A DNA stretch of 64,000 nucleotides from Streptomyces griseoloalbus (GTDB lineage Bacteria; Actinomycetota; Actinomycetes; Streptomycetales; Streptomycetaceae), in NCBI GenBank assembly GCA_014650015.1, contig BMUD01000027.1, positions 42,532 through 106,531 of the forward strand, read 5' to 3'. Numbering within the stretch: the first letter of the stretch is position 1; every line of letters begins with the position of its first letter. Below the pieces are notes generated by a model, which worked only from the letters and a program-made list of their open reading frames with translations, was not told the origin of the DNA and made no database searches. The position numbers and the translations under genes were made by a program. This document shows positions 9,077 through 18,064 of the stretch, one piece after another.

Positions 9077-9298
9077 GTGGCCAAGAAGCAAGGTGCCATC
9101 GAGATCGAGGGCACTGTCGTCGAGTCTCTTCCGAACGCCATGTTCAAGGTCGAGCTCCAGAACGGCCACCAGGTCCTGGCACACATCAGCGGCAAGATGC
9201 GTATGCACTACATCCGCATCCTCCCTGACGACCGGGTCGTGGTGGAGCTGTCTCCGTACGACCTGACGCGTGGCCGGATCGTCTACCGGTACAAGTAG
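9077..9298 (+). CDS. infA: Translation initiation factor IF-1
   Basis: IF-1 is a 73-residue OB-fold protein that blocks the A site during initiation. The sequence [20 protein letters not shown] through RGRIVYRYK is essentially the consensus. It uses a GTG start. It lies upstream of rpmJ, rpsM, rpsK and rpoA, the standard start of the actinobacterial alpha cluster. Confidence 0.97.
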   Translation: MAKKQGAIEIEGTVVESLPNAMFKVELQNGHQVLAHISGKMRMHYIRILPDDRVVVELSPYDLTRGRIVYRYK

Positions 9299-9358
9299 AT
9301 CTTGCCCGCGCCCCGGTTCGCCGGGGTGATGGCACTGACCCGGAGAACCTCACATCCC

Positions 9359-9472
9359 ATGAAGGTCAAGCCGAGCGTCAAGAAGATCTGCGACAAGTGC
9401 AGGGTGATCCGCCGTCACGGCCGGGTCATGATCATCTGCGAGAACCCGCGCCACAAGCAGCGCCAGGGCTGA
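9359..9472 (+). CDS. rpmJ: 50S ribosomal protein L36
   Basis: This 37-residue gene reads [20 protein letters not shown] and ends NPRHKQRQG. It has the zinc-ribbon form: CDKC, then a distal Cys and His (ICENPRH). It lies between infA and rpsM, as expected. The following 192-bp gap has two small stem-loops (9549-9564 and 9569-9588). Confidence 0.96.
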   Translation: MKVKPSVKKICDKCRVIRRHGRVMIICENPRHKQRQG

Positions 9473-9664
9473 CCGCAGCACGATCGACCCTCTGCGACTT
9501 CCGCAGAACTTCGCGCGACGCGAGCAACACACGTTCATACGCAGGACCCGAGCCGCACGGCTCGACACCCCCGGTTCGGAGGCCGGGGACCCAGTTCGTA
9601 CCTGGTACGGCGGCTGGGATCCGGTCCTGTGGAAGACCTCCGAAGATCAAACTGGAGCCATTGA

Positions 9665-10045
9665 ATGGCACGCGTTTCCGGTGTTGACATCCCGCGCGAA
9701 AAGCGCGTGGAGATCGCCCTCACCTACGTGTTCGGTATCGGCCGGACCCTTTCGCAGCAGACGCTGGCCGCCACCGGCGTCGACCCGAACACCCGCGTTC
9801 GCGACCTCTCCGAGGAGCAGCTCGTCGCGATCCGCGAGTACGTCGACAACAACATCAAGACCGAGGGTGACCTCCGTCGCGAGATCCAGGCCGACATCCG
9901 CCGCAAGGTCGAGATCGGTACCTACCAGGGTCTGCGTCACCGTCGCGGTCTGCCCGTCCGCGGTCAGCGCACCAGCACCAACGCGCGTACCCGCAAGGGC
10001 CCGCGTCGCGCCATCGCCGGCAAGAAGAAGCCGGGCAAGAAGTAG
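9665..10045 (+). CDS. rpsM: 30S ribosomal protein S13
   Basis: S13 lies in the head of the small subunit and contacts the P-site tRNA and L5. The 126-residue product has the helix-hairpin region and the C-terminal basic tail with [12 protein letters not shown] and [10 protein letters not shown]. It heads the alpha operon with rpsK, rpoA and rplQ. No rpsD is present in the cluster, which is usual for streptomycetes. Confidence 0.98.
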   Translation: MARVSGVDIPREKRVEIALTYVFGIGRTLSQQTLAATGVDPNTRVRDLSEEQLVAIREYVDNNIKTEGDLRREIQADIRRKVEIGTYQGLRHRRGLPVRGQRTSTNARTRKGPRRAIAGKKKPGKK

Positions 10046-10111
10046 TCCGCAGCGGACTCGCCGTCCAGCGGTCTTCGCTGTAGGACCGACCACCTCCCGT
10101 AGGAGTTATAG

Positions 10112-10516
10112 ATGCCCCCCAAGGGTCGTCAGGGCGCTGCCAAGAAGGTGCGCCGCAAGGAAAAGAAGAACGTCGCTCACGGCCACGCGCACATCAAGAG
10201 CACGTTCAACAACACGATCGTCTCCATCACGGACCCGTCCGGCAACGTGATCTCCTGGGCCTCCGCCGGCCACGTCGGCTTCAAGGGCTCCCGGAAGTCC
10301 ACGCCGTTCGCCGCGCAGATGGCCGCCGAGTCGGCTGCCCGTCGCGCCCAGGAGCACGGCATGCGCAAGGTCGACGTGTTCGTCAAGGGCCCGGGTTCCG
10401 GTCGTGAGACCGCCATCCGTTCGCTCCAGGCGACCGGTCTCGAGGTCGGCTCCATCCAGGACGTCACCCCGACCCCGCACAACGGCTGCCGTCCGCCGAA
10501 GCGCCGCCGCGTCTGA
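10112..10516 (+). CDS. rpsK: 30S ribosomal protein S11
   Basis: S11 forms part of the platform and the mRNA exit region. The 134-residue product has [18 protein letters not shown] and the C-terminal [18 protein letters not shown]. It follows rpsM by 66 nt. A weak stem (10538-10547 with 10560-10569, one G-U pair) lies between it and rpoA. Confidence 0.98.
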   Translation: MPPKGRQGAAKKVRRKEKKNVAHGHAHIKSTFNNTIVSITDPSGNVISWASAGHVGFKGSRKSTPFAAQMAAESAARRAQEHGMRKVDVFVKGPGSGRETAIRSLQATGLEVGSIQDVTPTPHNGCRPPKRRRV

Positions 10517-10660
10517 GGCAGGCCGCTTTCGGGATGCGGGCGGTACGGCTCTTTCGGGGCGTGCCGCCCGTACCCTTGCAGTACCCGCGCTTTTCACCGG
10601 GTGCGGTTTCCGTCGGACGTCAAATAGCGGGCGTCCACGAAAGAAGGATCTGATCCACAC

Positions 10661-11683
10661 ATGCTGATCGCTCAGCGTCCCTCGTTGACCGAAGAGGTCG
10701 TCGACGAATTCCGCTCCCGGTTCGTGATCGAGCCGCTGGAGCCGGGCTTCGGCTACACCCTCGGCAACTCCCTCCGCCGCACCCTCCTGTCGTCGATCCC
10801 CGGTGCCGCTGTCACCAGCATCCGCATCGACGGCGTCCTGCACGAGTTCACCACCGTGCCGGGCGTCAAGGAGGACGTCACCGACCTGATCCTCAACATC
10901 AAGCAGCTGGTCGTCTCCTCGGAGCACGACGAGCCGGTCGTGATGTACCTGCGCAAGCAGGGCCCGGGTCTGGTCACCGCCGCGGACATCGCGCCGCCGG
11001 CCGGTGTCGAGGTGCACAACCCCGACCTCGTCCTCGCCACGCTCAACGGCAAGGGCAAGCTGGAGATGGAGCTGACGGTCGAGCGCGGCCGCGGTTACGT
11101 CTCCGCCGTGCAGAACAAGCAGGTGGGCCAGGAGATCGGCCGTATCCCGGTCGACTCGATCTACTCGCCGGTTCTCAAGGTCACCTACAAGGTCGAGGCG
11201 ACCCGTGTCGAGCAGCGCACCGACTTCGACAAGCTGATCGTCGACGTCGAGACCAAGCAGGCGATGCGTCCGCGTGACGCCATGGCCTCCGCCGGCAAGA
11301 CCCTGGTCGAGCTGTTCGGTCTCGCCCGCGAGCTGAACATCGACGCCGAGGGCATCGACATGGGCCCGTCCCCGACGGACGCCGCCCTCGCCGCCGACCT
11401 GGCGCTGCCGATCGAGGAGCTGGAGCTCACCGTTCGGTCGTACAACTGCCTCAAGCGTGAGGGCATCCACTCCGTGGGTGAACTCGTCGCGCGGTCCGAG
11501 GCGGACCTCCTCGACATCCGCAACTTCGGTGCGAAGTCCATTGACGAGGTCAAGGCCAAGCTCGCGGGTATGGGGCTTGCGCTGAAGGACTCGCCTCCCG
11601 GGTTCGACCCGACCGCTGCGGCGGACGCGTTCGGCGCGGACGACGACGCGGATGCGGGCTTCGTGGAGACCGAGCAGTACTGA
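10661..11683 (+). CDS. rpoA: DNA-directed RNA polymerase alpha subunit
   Basis: RpoA is the assembly scaffold and activator contact of RNA polymerase. The 340-residue protein has the N-terminal dimerisation domain (residues 1 to about 230, including [14 protein letters not shown]). A linker and a C-terminal domain follow at about 245-320, with [17 protein letters not shown] and the two HhH motifs. An acidic tail ([12 protein letters not shown]) ends it. Confidence 0.98.
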   Translation: MLIAQRPSLTEEVVDEFRSRFVIEPLEPGFGYTLGNSLRRTLLSSIPGAAVTSIRIDGVLHEFTTVPGVKEDVTDLILNIKQLVVSSEHDEPVVMYLRKQGPGLVTAADIAPPAGVEVHNPDLVLATLNGKGKLEMELTVERGRGYVSAVQNKQVGQEIGRIPVDSIYSPVLKVTYKVEATRVEQRTDFDKLIVDVETKQAMRPRDAMASAGKTLVELFGLARELNIDAEGIDMGPSPTDAALAADLALPIEELELTVRSYNCLKREGIHSVGELVARSEADLLDIRNFGAKSIDEVKAKLAGMGLALKDSPPGFDPTAAADAFGADDDADAGFVETEQY

Positions 11684-11684
11684 G

Positions 11685-11703
11685 GGACCGGGCCTCCCGG
11701 TCC
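11685..11703 (+). terminator. Short hairpin directly after rpoA
   Basis: GGACCGGG pairs with CCCGGTCC around CCT, one nucleotide after the rpoA stop. It could mark partial termination or processing before rplQ. Confidence 0.4.
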
Positions 11704-11780
11704 GTACTCGGGTGCGGGTGCGCCGTGGCTTGTCGCACCCACGCGACCAAGTCGCGGGTCGGTACCTCCCCGCGCCCCTT

Positions 11781-11810
11781 CCGGAGGCGCCCCTTCGGGG
11801 CTGCCTCCGG
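11781..11810 (+). terminator. Hairpin between rpoA and rplQ
   Basis: CCGGAGGC (11781-11788) pairs with GCCTCCGG (11803-11810), and GCCCC pairs with GGGGC inside it around TTC, with one bulged T. It is a possible attenuator in the 206-bp rpoA-rplQ gap. Confidence 0.5.
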
Positions 11811-11889
11811 ATCTCTGACAGACAACCGTCTGCTCAGATACTGACCCCGGTACCTGATACGGCCGGGGCAGACACCTAGGAGAAACACC

Positions 11890-12396
11890 ATGCCGAGGCC
11901 CACCAAGGGTGCCCGTCTGGGCGGCAGCGCCGCGCACGAGAAGCTGCTGCTCGCGAACCTCGCGAAGTCGCTGTTCGAGCACGGCCGCATCACCACCACC
12001 GAGGCGAAGGCGCGCAAGCTGCGTCCGTACGCCGAGCGTCTGGTCACCAAGGCGAAGAAGGGCGACCTTCACAACCGCCGTCAGGTGCTCCAGGTGATCA
12101 CGGACAAGAGCATCGTCCACACGCTCTTCACCGAGATCGGCCCGCGGTACGAGAACCGTCCCGGTGGCTACACCCGCATCACCAAGATCGGTAACCGCCG
12201 TGGCGACAACGCGCCCATGGCCGTCATCGAGCTGGTCGAGGCGCTGACCGTGGCGCAGGAGGCGACCGGCGAGGCCGAGGCCGCGACGAAGCGCGCCGCC
12301 AAGGACGCCGAGGGCGCCGAGGCCACCGAGGCCAAGGCCGACCTGACCAAGGACGAGGCCGCCGAGGCCCCGGCCGAGGAGTCGAAGGACGCGTAA
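11890..12396 (+). CDS. rplQ: 50S ribosomal protein L17
   Basis: L17 lies near the exit tunnel. The 168-residue product has the conserved core [20 protein letters not shown] to about residue 120. A C-terminal extension of roughly 45 residues rich in Ala, Glu, Lys and Asp follows, typical of actinobacterial L17. AGGAGA lies just upstream of the ATG. It is the last gene of the alpha operon. Confidence 0.97.
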   Translation: MPRPTKGARLGGSAAHEKLLLANLAKSLFEHGRITTTEAKARKLRPYAERLVTKAKKGDLHNRRQVLQVITDKSIVHTLFTEIGPRYENRPGGYTRITKIGNRRGDNAPMAVIELVEALTVAQEATGEAEAATKRAAKDAEGAEATEAKADLTKDEAAEAPAEESKDA

Positions 12397-12479
12397 GCGT
12401 TTGGCCGGGGACTGTGCGGGGGCGGCTGCGGCACCGTAGTGGCTCGTCGCGCAGTTCCCCGCGCCCCTTCGAGGCGCCG

Positions 12480-12511
12480 GCGGGTCCGTTCCTTTCGAGG
12501 AGCGGGCCCGC
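12480..12511 (+). terminator. Intrinsic terminator after rplQ (14-bp stem, TTCG loop)
   Basis: All 14 positions of 12480-12493 pair with 12498-12511 (a few G-T) around TTCG, a very stable UUCG tetraloop. CTTTCGTGTT follows. It should terminate the alpha operon, but it ends only 26 nt before the truA start. Confidence 0.8.
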
Positions 12512-12537
12512 TTTCGTGTTGCTGAGAGGATCTTTGT

Positions 12538-13392
12538 GTGAGTGACGAAGTACAGCCCGGGTTCGTGCGGGTGCGGCTGGACCTTTCCTACGACGGGACC
12601 GAGTTCTCGGGCTGGGCCAAGCAGGCCGGCGGGCGGCGGACCGTGCAGGGGGAGATCGAGGACGCGCTGCGCACGGTCACGCGGTCCGGGCAGACGTACG
12701 AGCTGACCGTGGCCGGGCGGACCGACGCCGGTGTGCACGCCCGGGGCCAGGTCGCTCACGTCGATCTGCCGCGGGAGGTATGGGCCGAGCACCACACGAA
12801 GCTGCTCAAGCGGCTCGCCGGACGGCTGCCGAGGGACGTACGGGTGTGGGCGCTCAGGGAGGCGCCCGGCGGTTTCAACGCCCGGTTCTCCGCGATCTGG
12901 CGGCGGTACGCCTACCGCGTCACCGACAACCCCGGCGGGGTGGACCCGCTGCTGCGCGGGCACGTGCTGTGGCACGACTGGCCGCTCGACGTCGACGCCA
13001 TGAACGAGGCCGCCCGGCGGCTGCTCGGGGAGCACGACTTCGCCGCGTACTGCAAGCGGCGGGAGGGCGCGACGACGATCCGCACGCTTCAGGAGCTGAG
13101 CCTGGTGCGGGGCGGGGACGGGATCATCACCGCGACGGTCCGGGCGGACGCCTTCTGCCACAACATGGTGCGCTCGCTGATCGGCGCGCTGCTGTTCGTC
13201 GGCGACGGCCACCGCCCGCCGGACTGGCCCGGCACGGTCCTCGCGGCCGGCGTACGGGATTCGGCGGTGCATGTCGTACGCCCGCACGGGCTGACGCTGG
13301 AGGAGGTCGGCTACCCGGCGGACGACCTGCTCGCGGCCCGCAGCAAGGAGGCCCGCAACAAGCGGTCCCTGCCGGCGGCCGGCTGCTGCTGA
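12538..13392 (+). CDS. truA: tRNA pseudouridine(38-40) synthase TruA
   Basis: TruA converts U38-U40 of the anticodon stem to pseudouridine. The 284-residue protein has the catalytic motif GRTDAGVHA (Asp63) and the downstream family motifs RYAYRV and HDFAAYCK. It starts at a GTG ([20 protein letters not shown]). It is the usual gene after rplQ. A terminator lies directly upstream, so its transcription needs read-through or a start inside the hairpin region. Confidence 0.96.
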   Translation: MSDEVQPGFVRVRLDLSYDGTEFSGWAKQAGGRRTVQGEIEDALRTVTRSGQTYELTVAGRTDAGVHARGQVAHVDLPREVWAEHHTKLLKRLAGRLPRDVRVWALREAPGGFNARFSAIWRRYAYRVTDNPGGVDPLLRGHVLWHDWPLDVDAMNEAARRLLGEHDFAAYCKRREGATTIRTLQELSLVRGGDGIITATVRADAFCHNMVRSLIGALLFVGDGHRPPDWPGTVLAAGVRDSAVHVVRPHGLTLEEVGYPADDLLAARSKEARNKRSLPAAGCC

Positions 13393-13431
13393 ACCGGGCG
13401 GCTGCCGCCGGACTGAGCCGGGCGGGCCCGC

Positions 13432-14394
13432 TCAGTCCTGCGCCCAGTCGGTGAGCAGGCCGGCCACGGCGGTCGCGGCCTCGTCGGCGTCGCGGCCGTC
13501 GCCCCGGGCGTCGGGGGCGAGTTCCAGGTGGACGAAGGTCGCGTGCTGCCGCTGGGCCGCCCGGCCCTGGACGTTGGTCGTTCCTTCCAGCGGGCAGCGC
13601 GCCGACCAGCCCCGGCAGACCCGCAGCCCGGCCGCCTCCATGCGGTCGGCCAGGGCGGACACCTCGCCGGGAGCGCTCTCCGCCGCACCGGTCGACAGGA
13701 CGGCGTCGTAGCGGTCCGTGGTGGACTCGGCGAAGCCGTGCAGCTGGACGCCGGGCACGCCGCGCTTCTGCAGCGTCAGGACGATGGTGTGGAAGGCGCT
13801 GTCCTCGCGGTGGGCGACATCGGCGGCGTCCCCCCGCCCTGCCCGGCGGTGGGCTCCGGCCAGGACCAGGGCCCCGCCGGGGGTGTCCTCCAGCAGGCGT
13901 ACGCCGAGCGCCTCGGTCTCCCGGTCGGCCACGGGGTGCGGCACCTGCGCGTTCCAGCGGAGCCGGGAATCCGCGTTCACGTACAGCCGGCCCCATCGTG
14001 CGCTCTCGCCCGGGCCGGTCGCCGCGACCTCGTCGTAGCGCCGGCCGGACTCGGTGTCGGTGAGCCGGGTGACGCCGAGTCCGATCGGGGCGAGCAGCCG
14101 TTCGGCCTCGCGCGCGTCGCCGTCCAGCAGGCGTCCGACGCCGCGGGCCAGTTGTGTGCGCTGTTCCTCGTCGGGGGGCGCGTAGGGGCCCTCGGGGGTC
14201 AGTTCCTCCGTGTACGACAGGACTCGGCTGCGCAGATCGACCAGTTCCCGGGCCGTCGGGTCGGAGTCCCTCGCCGACGGCTCGGAGGCCGACTGACAGC
14301 CCGTCAGTGCCAGGATTACACCGATCAGACCCAGAACGTACACGAAGTGTGACTGTCTTGTGATGGTAATGCGGGAGTTGCCTGTGTCGTGCAT
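13432..14394 (-). CDS. Predicted lipoprotein of unknown function, divergent from the capA-like gene
   Basis: The 320-residue product begins with a short basic region, a hydrophobic stretch (VYVLGLIGVILAL) and the lipobox TGC (Cys33), so it should be a membrane-anchored lipoprotein. The C-terminal half has conserved-looking motifs: DVAHREDSAFH, GVPGVQLHGF, VCRGW and a late HLEL. The spread of His, Asp and Glu resembles zinc amidohydrolases of the deformylase/poly-gamma-glutamate hydrolase type, but I cannot assign the family. An in-frame ATG at 14415 would overlap the divergent gene by 7 nt; 14394 is preferred. Context suggests an envelope role. Confidence 0.7.
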   Translation of the reverse strand: MHDTGNSRITITRQSHFVYVLGLIGVILALTGCQSASEPSARDSDPTARELVDLRSRVLSYTEELTPEGPYAPPDEEQRTQLARGVGRLLDGDAREAERLLAPIGLGVTRLTDTESGRRYDEVAATGPGESARWGRLYVNADSRLRWNAQVPHPVADRETEALGVRLLEDTPGGALVLAGAHRRAGRGDAADVAHREDSAFHTIVLTLQKRGVPGVQLHGFAESTTDRYDAVLSTGAAESAPGEVSALADRMEAAGLRVCRGWSARCPLEGTTNVQGRAAQRQHATFVHLELAPDARGDGRDADEAATAVAGLLTDWAQD

Positions 14395-14408
14395 GTGAAC
14401 ATAACTCG

Positions 14409-15608
14409 GTGACATTCCGTAAGTCTCTCCGTATGGGTCGTACCGTGACGATCCTGGCGGCCGTGTCCCTCACCGCCGCGTGCGGCTCCGAGGTCGCGGA
14501 GCCGCAGGCGAAGCCGGGTGGACGCTCGTTCACCGTGGCCGCCGCTGGTGACATCCTCATCCATCCCGAGCTGGTCGAGCAGGCGGCCAAGGACGCCGAG
14601 AGGACCGGCAAGGGCGAGGCGGGACTGGACTTCGGGCCGCTGCTCGCCGGGGTGAAGCCCGTGATCAGCAAGGCCGACCTGGCGATCTGCCACATGGAGA
14701 CCCCCGTCGGAAAGCCCGAGGGTCCCTTCGAGGGGTACCCGGAATTCCTCGTGCCCCCGCAGATCCTGACGGCGGTCAAGGATGTGGGATACGACACCTG
14801 CTCCACGGCCTCCAACCACACCTACGACCACGGCATGAAGGGCGTGCGCAACACGCTCGAGGCCATGGACGAGGTGGGCCTCGGGCACACCGGCTCGGCG
14901 CGGACGCCCGAGGAAGCGAAGAAGATCAACATCCGTGACGTCAACGGCGTCAAGGTCGCGCATCTCTCCTACTCGTGGGAGTCCTTCCTCAACCCGACGC
15001 CGGAGAACCGGAGCTGGGCCTTCAACCGCAGCAGCACCGAGGAGATCAAGGCGGCCGAGAGCCGGGCCCGTCAACAAGGGGCCGACGTGGTGATCCTCTC
15101 GGTCCACTGGGGGCTGGAGCACTACAACGAGCCGAGCGTGCCGCAGCTGGAGATGGCCCAGCGGATCACCGAGGAGACCGGCGTCGACCTGGTGATCGGA
15201 CACCACGCCCACGTGGTCCAGCCGATCCAGAAGGTCAACGGCACCTGGATCGCCTACAGCCTCGGCAACCAGGTGGCCCGGCACTCCTCCCCGACCGGGC
15301 TGACCGAGGAGGGGGCGATCGGCTGGTTCGAGTTCCGGGAGGCGGCCGAGGGCTGGGACGTCACCGCGCGCTACCGCACCACCCTGGTGGACATCCCGCC
15401 GGAGACCGAGGCCGGTGAGGAACTGCCCGACGGCGCCGTCGAGGACCACCGGCTGGTGGATGTGCAGGACCGGCTCGACCACCCGGACGGCCTCTCCGAC
15501 GAGCGGCTCGCCCGCTACCGGCTGGCCGCCGACCGCACCCGCGGCTTCCTCTACAACCGCGGCGCTCCCGGTGGTGACGGCCTTGAACCCCTGACCCTGG
15601 GGGAGTGA
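14409..15608 (+). CDS. CapA-family (PGA_cap) metallophosphatase-like lipoprotein
   Basis: CapA/PgsA proteins are needed for poly-gamma-glutamate capsule synthesis and belong to the calcineurin-like phosphoesterase superfamily. The 399-residue protein has a signal with the lipobox LTAAC (Cys25). The phosphoesterase motifs follow: AAGDILIH, DLAICHMETPVG, ASNHTYDHG, LSVHWGLEH and GHHAHVVQ. It starts at GTG 14409; an ATG at 14433 is an alternative. It heads a run of genes with pgsB- and pgsC-like members. A terminator follows, so it may be its own transcript. Confidence 0.88.
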   Translation: MTFRKSLRMGRTVTILAAVSLTAACGSEVAEPQAKPGGRSFTVAAAGDILIHPELVEQAAKDAERTGKGEAGLDFGPLLAGVKPVISKADLAICHMETPVGKPEGPFEGYPEFLVPPQILTAVKDVGYDTCSTASNHTYDHGMKGVRNTLEAMDEVGLGHTGSARTPEEAKKINIRDVNGVKVAHLSYSWESFLNPTPENRSWAFNRSSTEEIKAAESRARQQGADVVILSVHWGLEHYNEPSVPQLEMAQRITEETGVDLVIGHHAHVVQPIQKVNGTWIAYSLGNQVARHSSPTGLTEEGAIGWFEFREAAEGWDVTARYRTTLVDIPPETEAGEELPDGAVEDHRLVDVQDRLDHPDGLSDERLARYRLAADRTRGFLYNRGAPGGDGLEPLTLGE

Positions 15609-15627
15609 CCAGCAACACAGTCTGTTG

Positions 15628-15653
15628 GCCGTCAAGGGCACAACCTTGACGGC
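15628..15653 (+). terminator. Terminator after the capA-like gene
   Basis: GCCGTCAAGG (15628-15637) pairs perfectly with CCTTGACGGC (15644-15653) around GCACAA. It is followed by the relatively T-rich ATTTATCTGTCT. It separates capA from the HAMP-pgsB-pgsC-peptidase genes. Confidence 0.7.
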
Positions 15654-15748
15654 ATTTATCTGTCTATTCAGTGACAGCGCCGCGCGACCGCGGCAGCGGT
15701 GCGTCCAGCGGGTGCTGGACACCGCGCAGCGACCAAGGAAGAAGACCG

Positions 15749-18058
15749 GTGACATCGAGTCGTGCCGCGTACTCCGGGCGGAAGGGGCGGCGACGCAGCC
15801 GCAGGCGTGCGGACATGCCGCTCCTGGGCGGCATCCGTCCCCCGATCGCAGTGCTGTGCCTGCTGATCGTCGCGCTGGCCGGTCTGACCGCGAAGGTGCT
15901 GGGCCCCGGCGGTGACGTCGTGGTGCCCAAGGCGGTGCTCTCCTCGCAGCAGCACTTCGCCGAGGACGGCGCCATCGCGCTGCGCGCCTCCATCGACGAG
16001 CGGGTCACGGACCTGCGGCGCACCGCCGCCGCGCTGCACGCGGGCGAGCCGGAGGAGCCGGAGCGCGTCCTGTCCGACCTGGGCACGACCTACCAGAAGT
16101 GGACCGGCACCACGGTGGTCGACCTGGAGAGCGGAAAGGTGCTCGCAGCCCGAGGCGAATCGATTCCTCTGGCCTGGCTTGACCGCGACGTGCTCACCGG
16201 CGAGCACGCCCTCACCCCGCGCATGGTGCGCCTGGAGACGGGTGACGTCCGGCTGATGACGATGGCCGTCCTCGACTGGAAGGACAGGCCGCAGCAACTG
16301 CTGATCGCCTCCAACAGCCTGTCCGTGCCGGCCATCAACCTGGGCCCCTTCCGCAGCATGGCGGTCGTGGCCCGGGACGGAGAGGTCCTCGCCACCGAGG
16401 GTTTCCAGCAGTCCGAGGCCCTCAACTCCGACCAGGAACGCAAAGAGCTGACGTTCCTGCAGAAGCAGATGTCCCGCCTCTCCGACCAGGCCGCCACCCG
16501 GACCGAAGAGCACCCGGTCAGCGCCCGGGAGCCCGGCTCCCGGGGGTACCCCGGCGTCAGCGGGACCCTGCTGGGTGACGACTACAGCGGCCGGGTCACC
16601 ACCGCCGGATACGCCTCGCTCGCCTCCTCCGACCCGGAGGAGAAGGACAGCGTCGCCGCGGGCCTCGGGCTCACCGTGGTGGCCATGCTCCCCGTGGTCC
16701 AGCAGCAGGGCGCCGCGGAGACCGGCCGGGAACTGTACGGGCTGGTCGCGGCGGGGGCGCTGGTCGCGCTCGGCCTGCTGGCCGCGGCCGTGCTGTGGGC
16801 GGCCGTGCAGCGACCGCTGCTGCGGCTGTTCCTGGAGTCCCGCCGGCTCGCCCGGGGCGACCTGACCCGGCCCGTCGCGGTACCCCGCTGGGGCGAGGCC
16901 GCCCGGATCGGCGCCGCCCTGGAACGCCTGCGGGCCCAGCTCGACGGCTCCGGTGAGGGACCCGGCGCCGCCGGCGGCAGGGCCCGCGTCGGTGTCCGCG
17001 TACCGCTCGCGGTGACCGCCGTCCTGCTGCTGCTGTGGTGCGTGCCCGTCGGCCTGCTGCTGAACCGCACCGACGGCTCGGTCAGCGTGCCCGCCACCAT
17101 GGTCAACGACCAGCGCGACCGCACCGACCTGGTCGCCGACCGCGTCCGCCGGGCCCTGAACGAGGCCCAGGCCGACCTCGTCTCCACCTCCCGTCTGATC
17201 GACGCCGACGACCCCGGCACCACCGGCGAGCTGCTGACGGACGCCCTGCGCGAGCACACCCGCTACCAGGCGCTGTACGTCGTGGACGACACCGGCGAGG
17301 TCGTCGCCCGGGCCGGGGGAGACCCGCACGACTGGAGCGACGCCAAGGACCTGCCCCTGATCCGCGTGTCCGGCAAGGGCGAGCGGAAGCCCGTGATCCA
17401 GGCCGGCGCGCCGGTGCCCGGACACCAGGGCACCACCCTCGTCGGCGAGGTACGCGTGGAGTTCCTGAACTCGCTGCTGAAGCGGCCCGGCCTCGGCGAG
17501 GTCCGGGTCGTGAACGCCGACGCCGACACCCTCGCCGCCGGCGACGGCTTCCTCGCCTTCGAGGACCTGCCGAACGACGCCCTGCCCGACCTGGTGCGCG
17601 CGGGCAATGTGCCGGTGGGCGCCGGGCCGGTCGAGAACGGCCTGCTCATCCGCGACGGCGGCAGCGTCACCGTCGCCGCCGCGGCCCCCTTCTCCGGCGG
17701 TGGCGTCGCCTCCGACCTCGGCTGGACCGTCGTCAGCTGGCAGAACGCCAAGGACTTCCAGATCGCCGCCTACGAGCGCGAGGACCGCAGCGTGCTCGCC
17801 GGCCTGCTCGGCCTCGCCGCGATCGTCGTCTGCCTCGGCTGGGTGTACCTGGTCGTCGCACGGCCGCTGCGGGCGCTGGCCGCCGGCGCCGAGAAGCTCG
17901 CCGACGGAGACCTCAAGACCGTGCACTTCCCCCGCTACCAGGACGAGGTCGGGGCCGTGGTCCGCAGCCTCGAACTGATCCGCCAGCAGTTGCAGGCCCG
18001 CCGCCAGAACCAGGCACGCCGGTCCACCGAGCCCCGGCTCGGCGCCGGAGAAAGGTGA
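15749..18058 (+). CDS. Large membrane protein with two extracytoplasmic sensor regions and two HAMP segments
   Basis: The 769-residue protein has a basic N terminus, a membrane segment (VLCLLIVALAGL), and an extracytoplasmic region of about 280 residues. A second membrane segment and a HAMP-like region (RPLLRLFLESRRLARGDLTR) come next. This layout then repeats: third segment, second outer region, fourth segment, second HAMP (RPLRALAAGAEKLADGDLKT). It ends without a kinase, cyclase or methyl-accepting domain. The start at GTG 15749 has GGAAGAAG upstream; the frame opens at 15671. The pgsB-like gene follows 6 nt later, so it may regulate or scaffold polymer export. Confidence 0.8.
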   Translation: MTSSRAAYSGRKGRRRSRRRADMPLLGGIRPPIAVLCLLIVALAGLTAKVLGPGGDVVVPKAVLSSQQHFAEDGAIALRASIDERVTDLRRTAAALHAGEPEEPERVLSDLGTTYQKWTGTTVVDLESGKVLAARGESIPLAWLDRDVLTGEHALTPRMVRLETGDVRLMTMAVLDWKDRPQQLLIASNSLSVPAINLGPFRSMAVVARDGEVLATEGFQQSEALNSDQERKELTFLQKQMSRLSDQAATRTEEHPVSAREPGSRGYPGVSGTLLGDDYSGRVTTAGYASLASSDPEEKDSVAAGLGLTVVAMLPVVQQQGAAETGRELYGLVAAGALVALGLLAAAVLWAAVQRPLLRLFLESRRLARGDLTRPVAVPRWGEAARIGAALERLRAQLDGSGEGPGAAGGRARVGVRVPLAVTAVLLLLWCVPVGLLLNRTDGSVSVPATMVNDQRDRTDLVADRVRRALNEAQADLVSTSRLIDADDPGTTGELLTDALREHTRYQALYVVDDTGEVVARAGGDPHDWSDAKDLPLIRVSGKGERKPVIQAGAPVPGHQGTTLVGEVRVEFLNSLLKRPGLGEVRVVNADADTLAAGDGFLAFEDLPNDALPDLVRAGNVPVGAGPVENGLLIRDGGSVTVAAAAPFSGGGVASDLGWTVVSWQNAKDFQIAAYEREDRSVLAGLLGLAAIVVCLGWVYLVVARPLRALAAGAEKLADGDLKTVHFPRYQDEVGAVVRSLELIRQQLQARRQNQARRSTEPRLGAGER

Positions 18059-18064
18059 CCCGCC

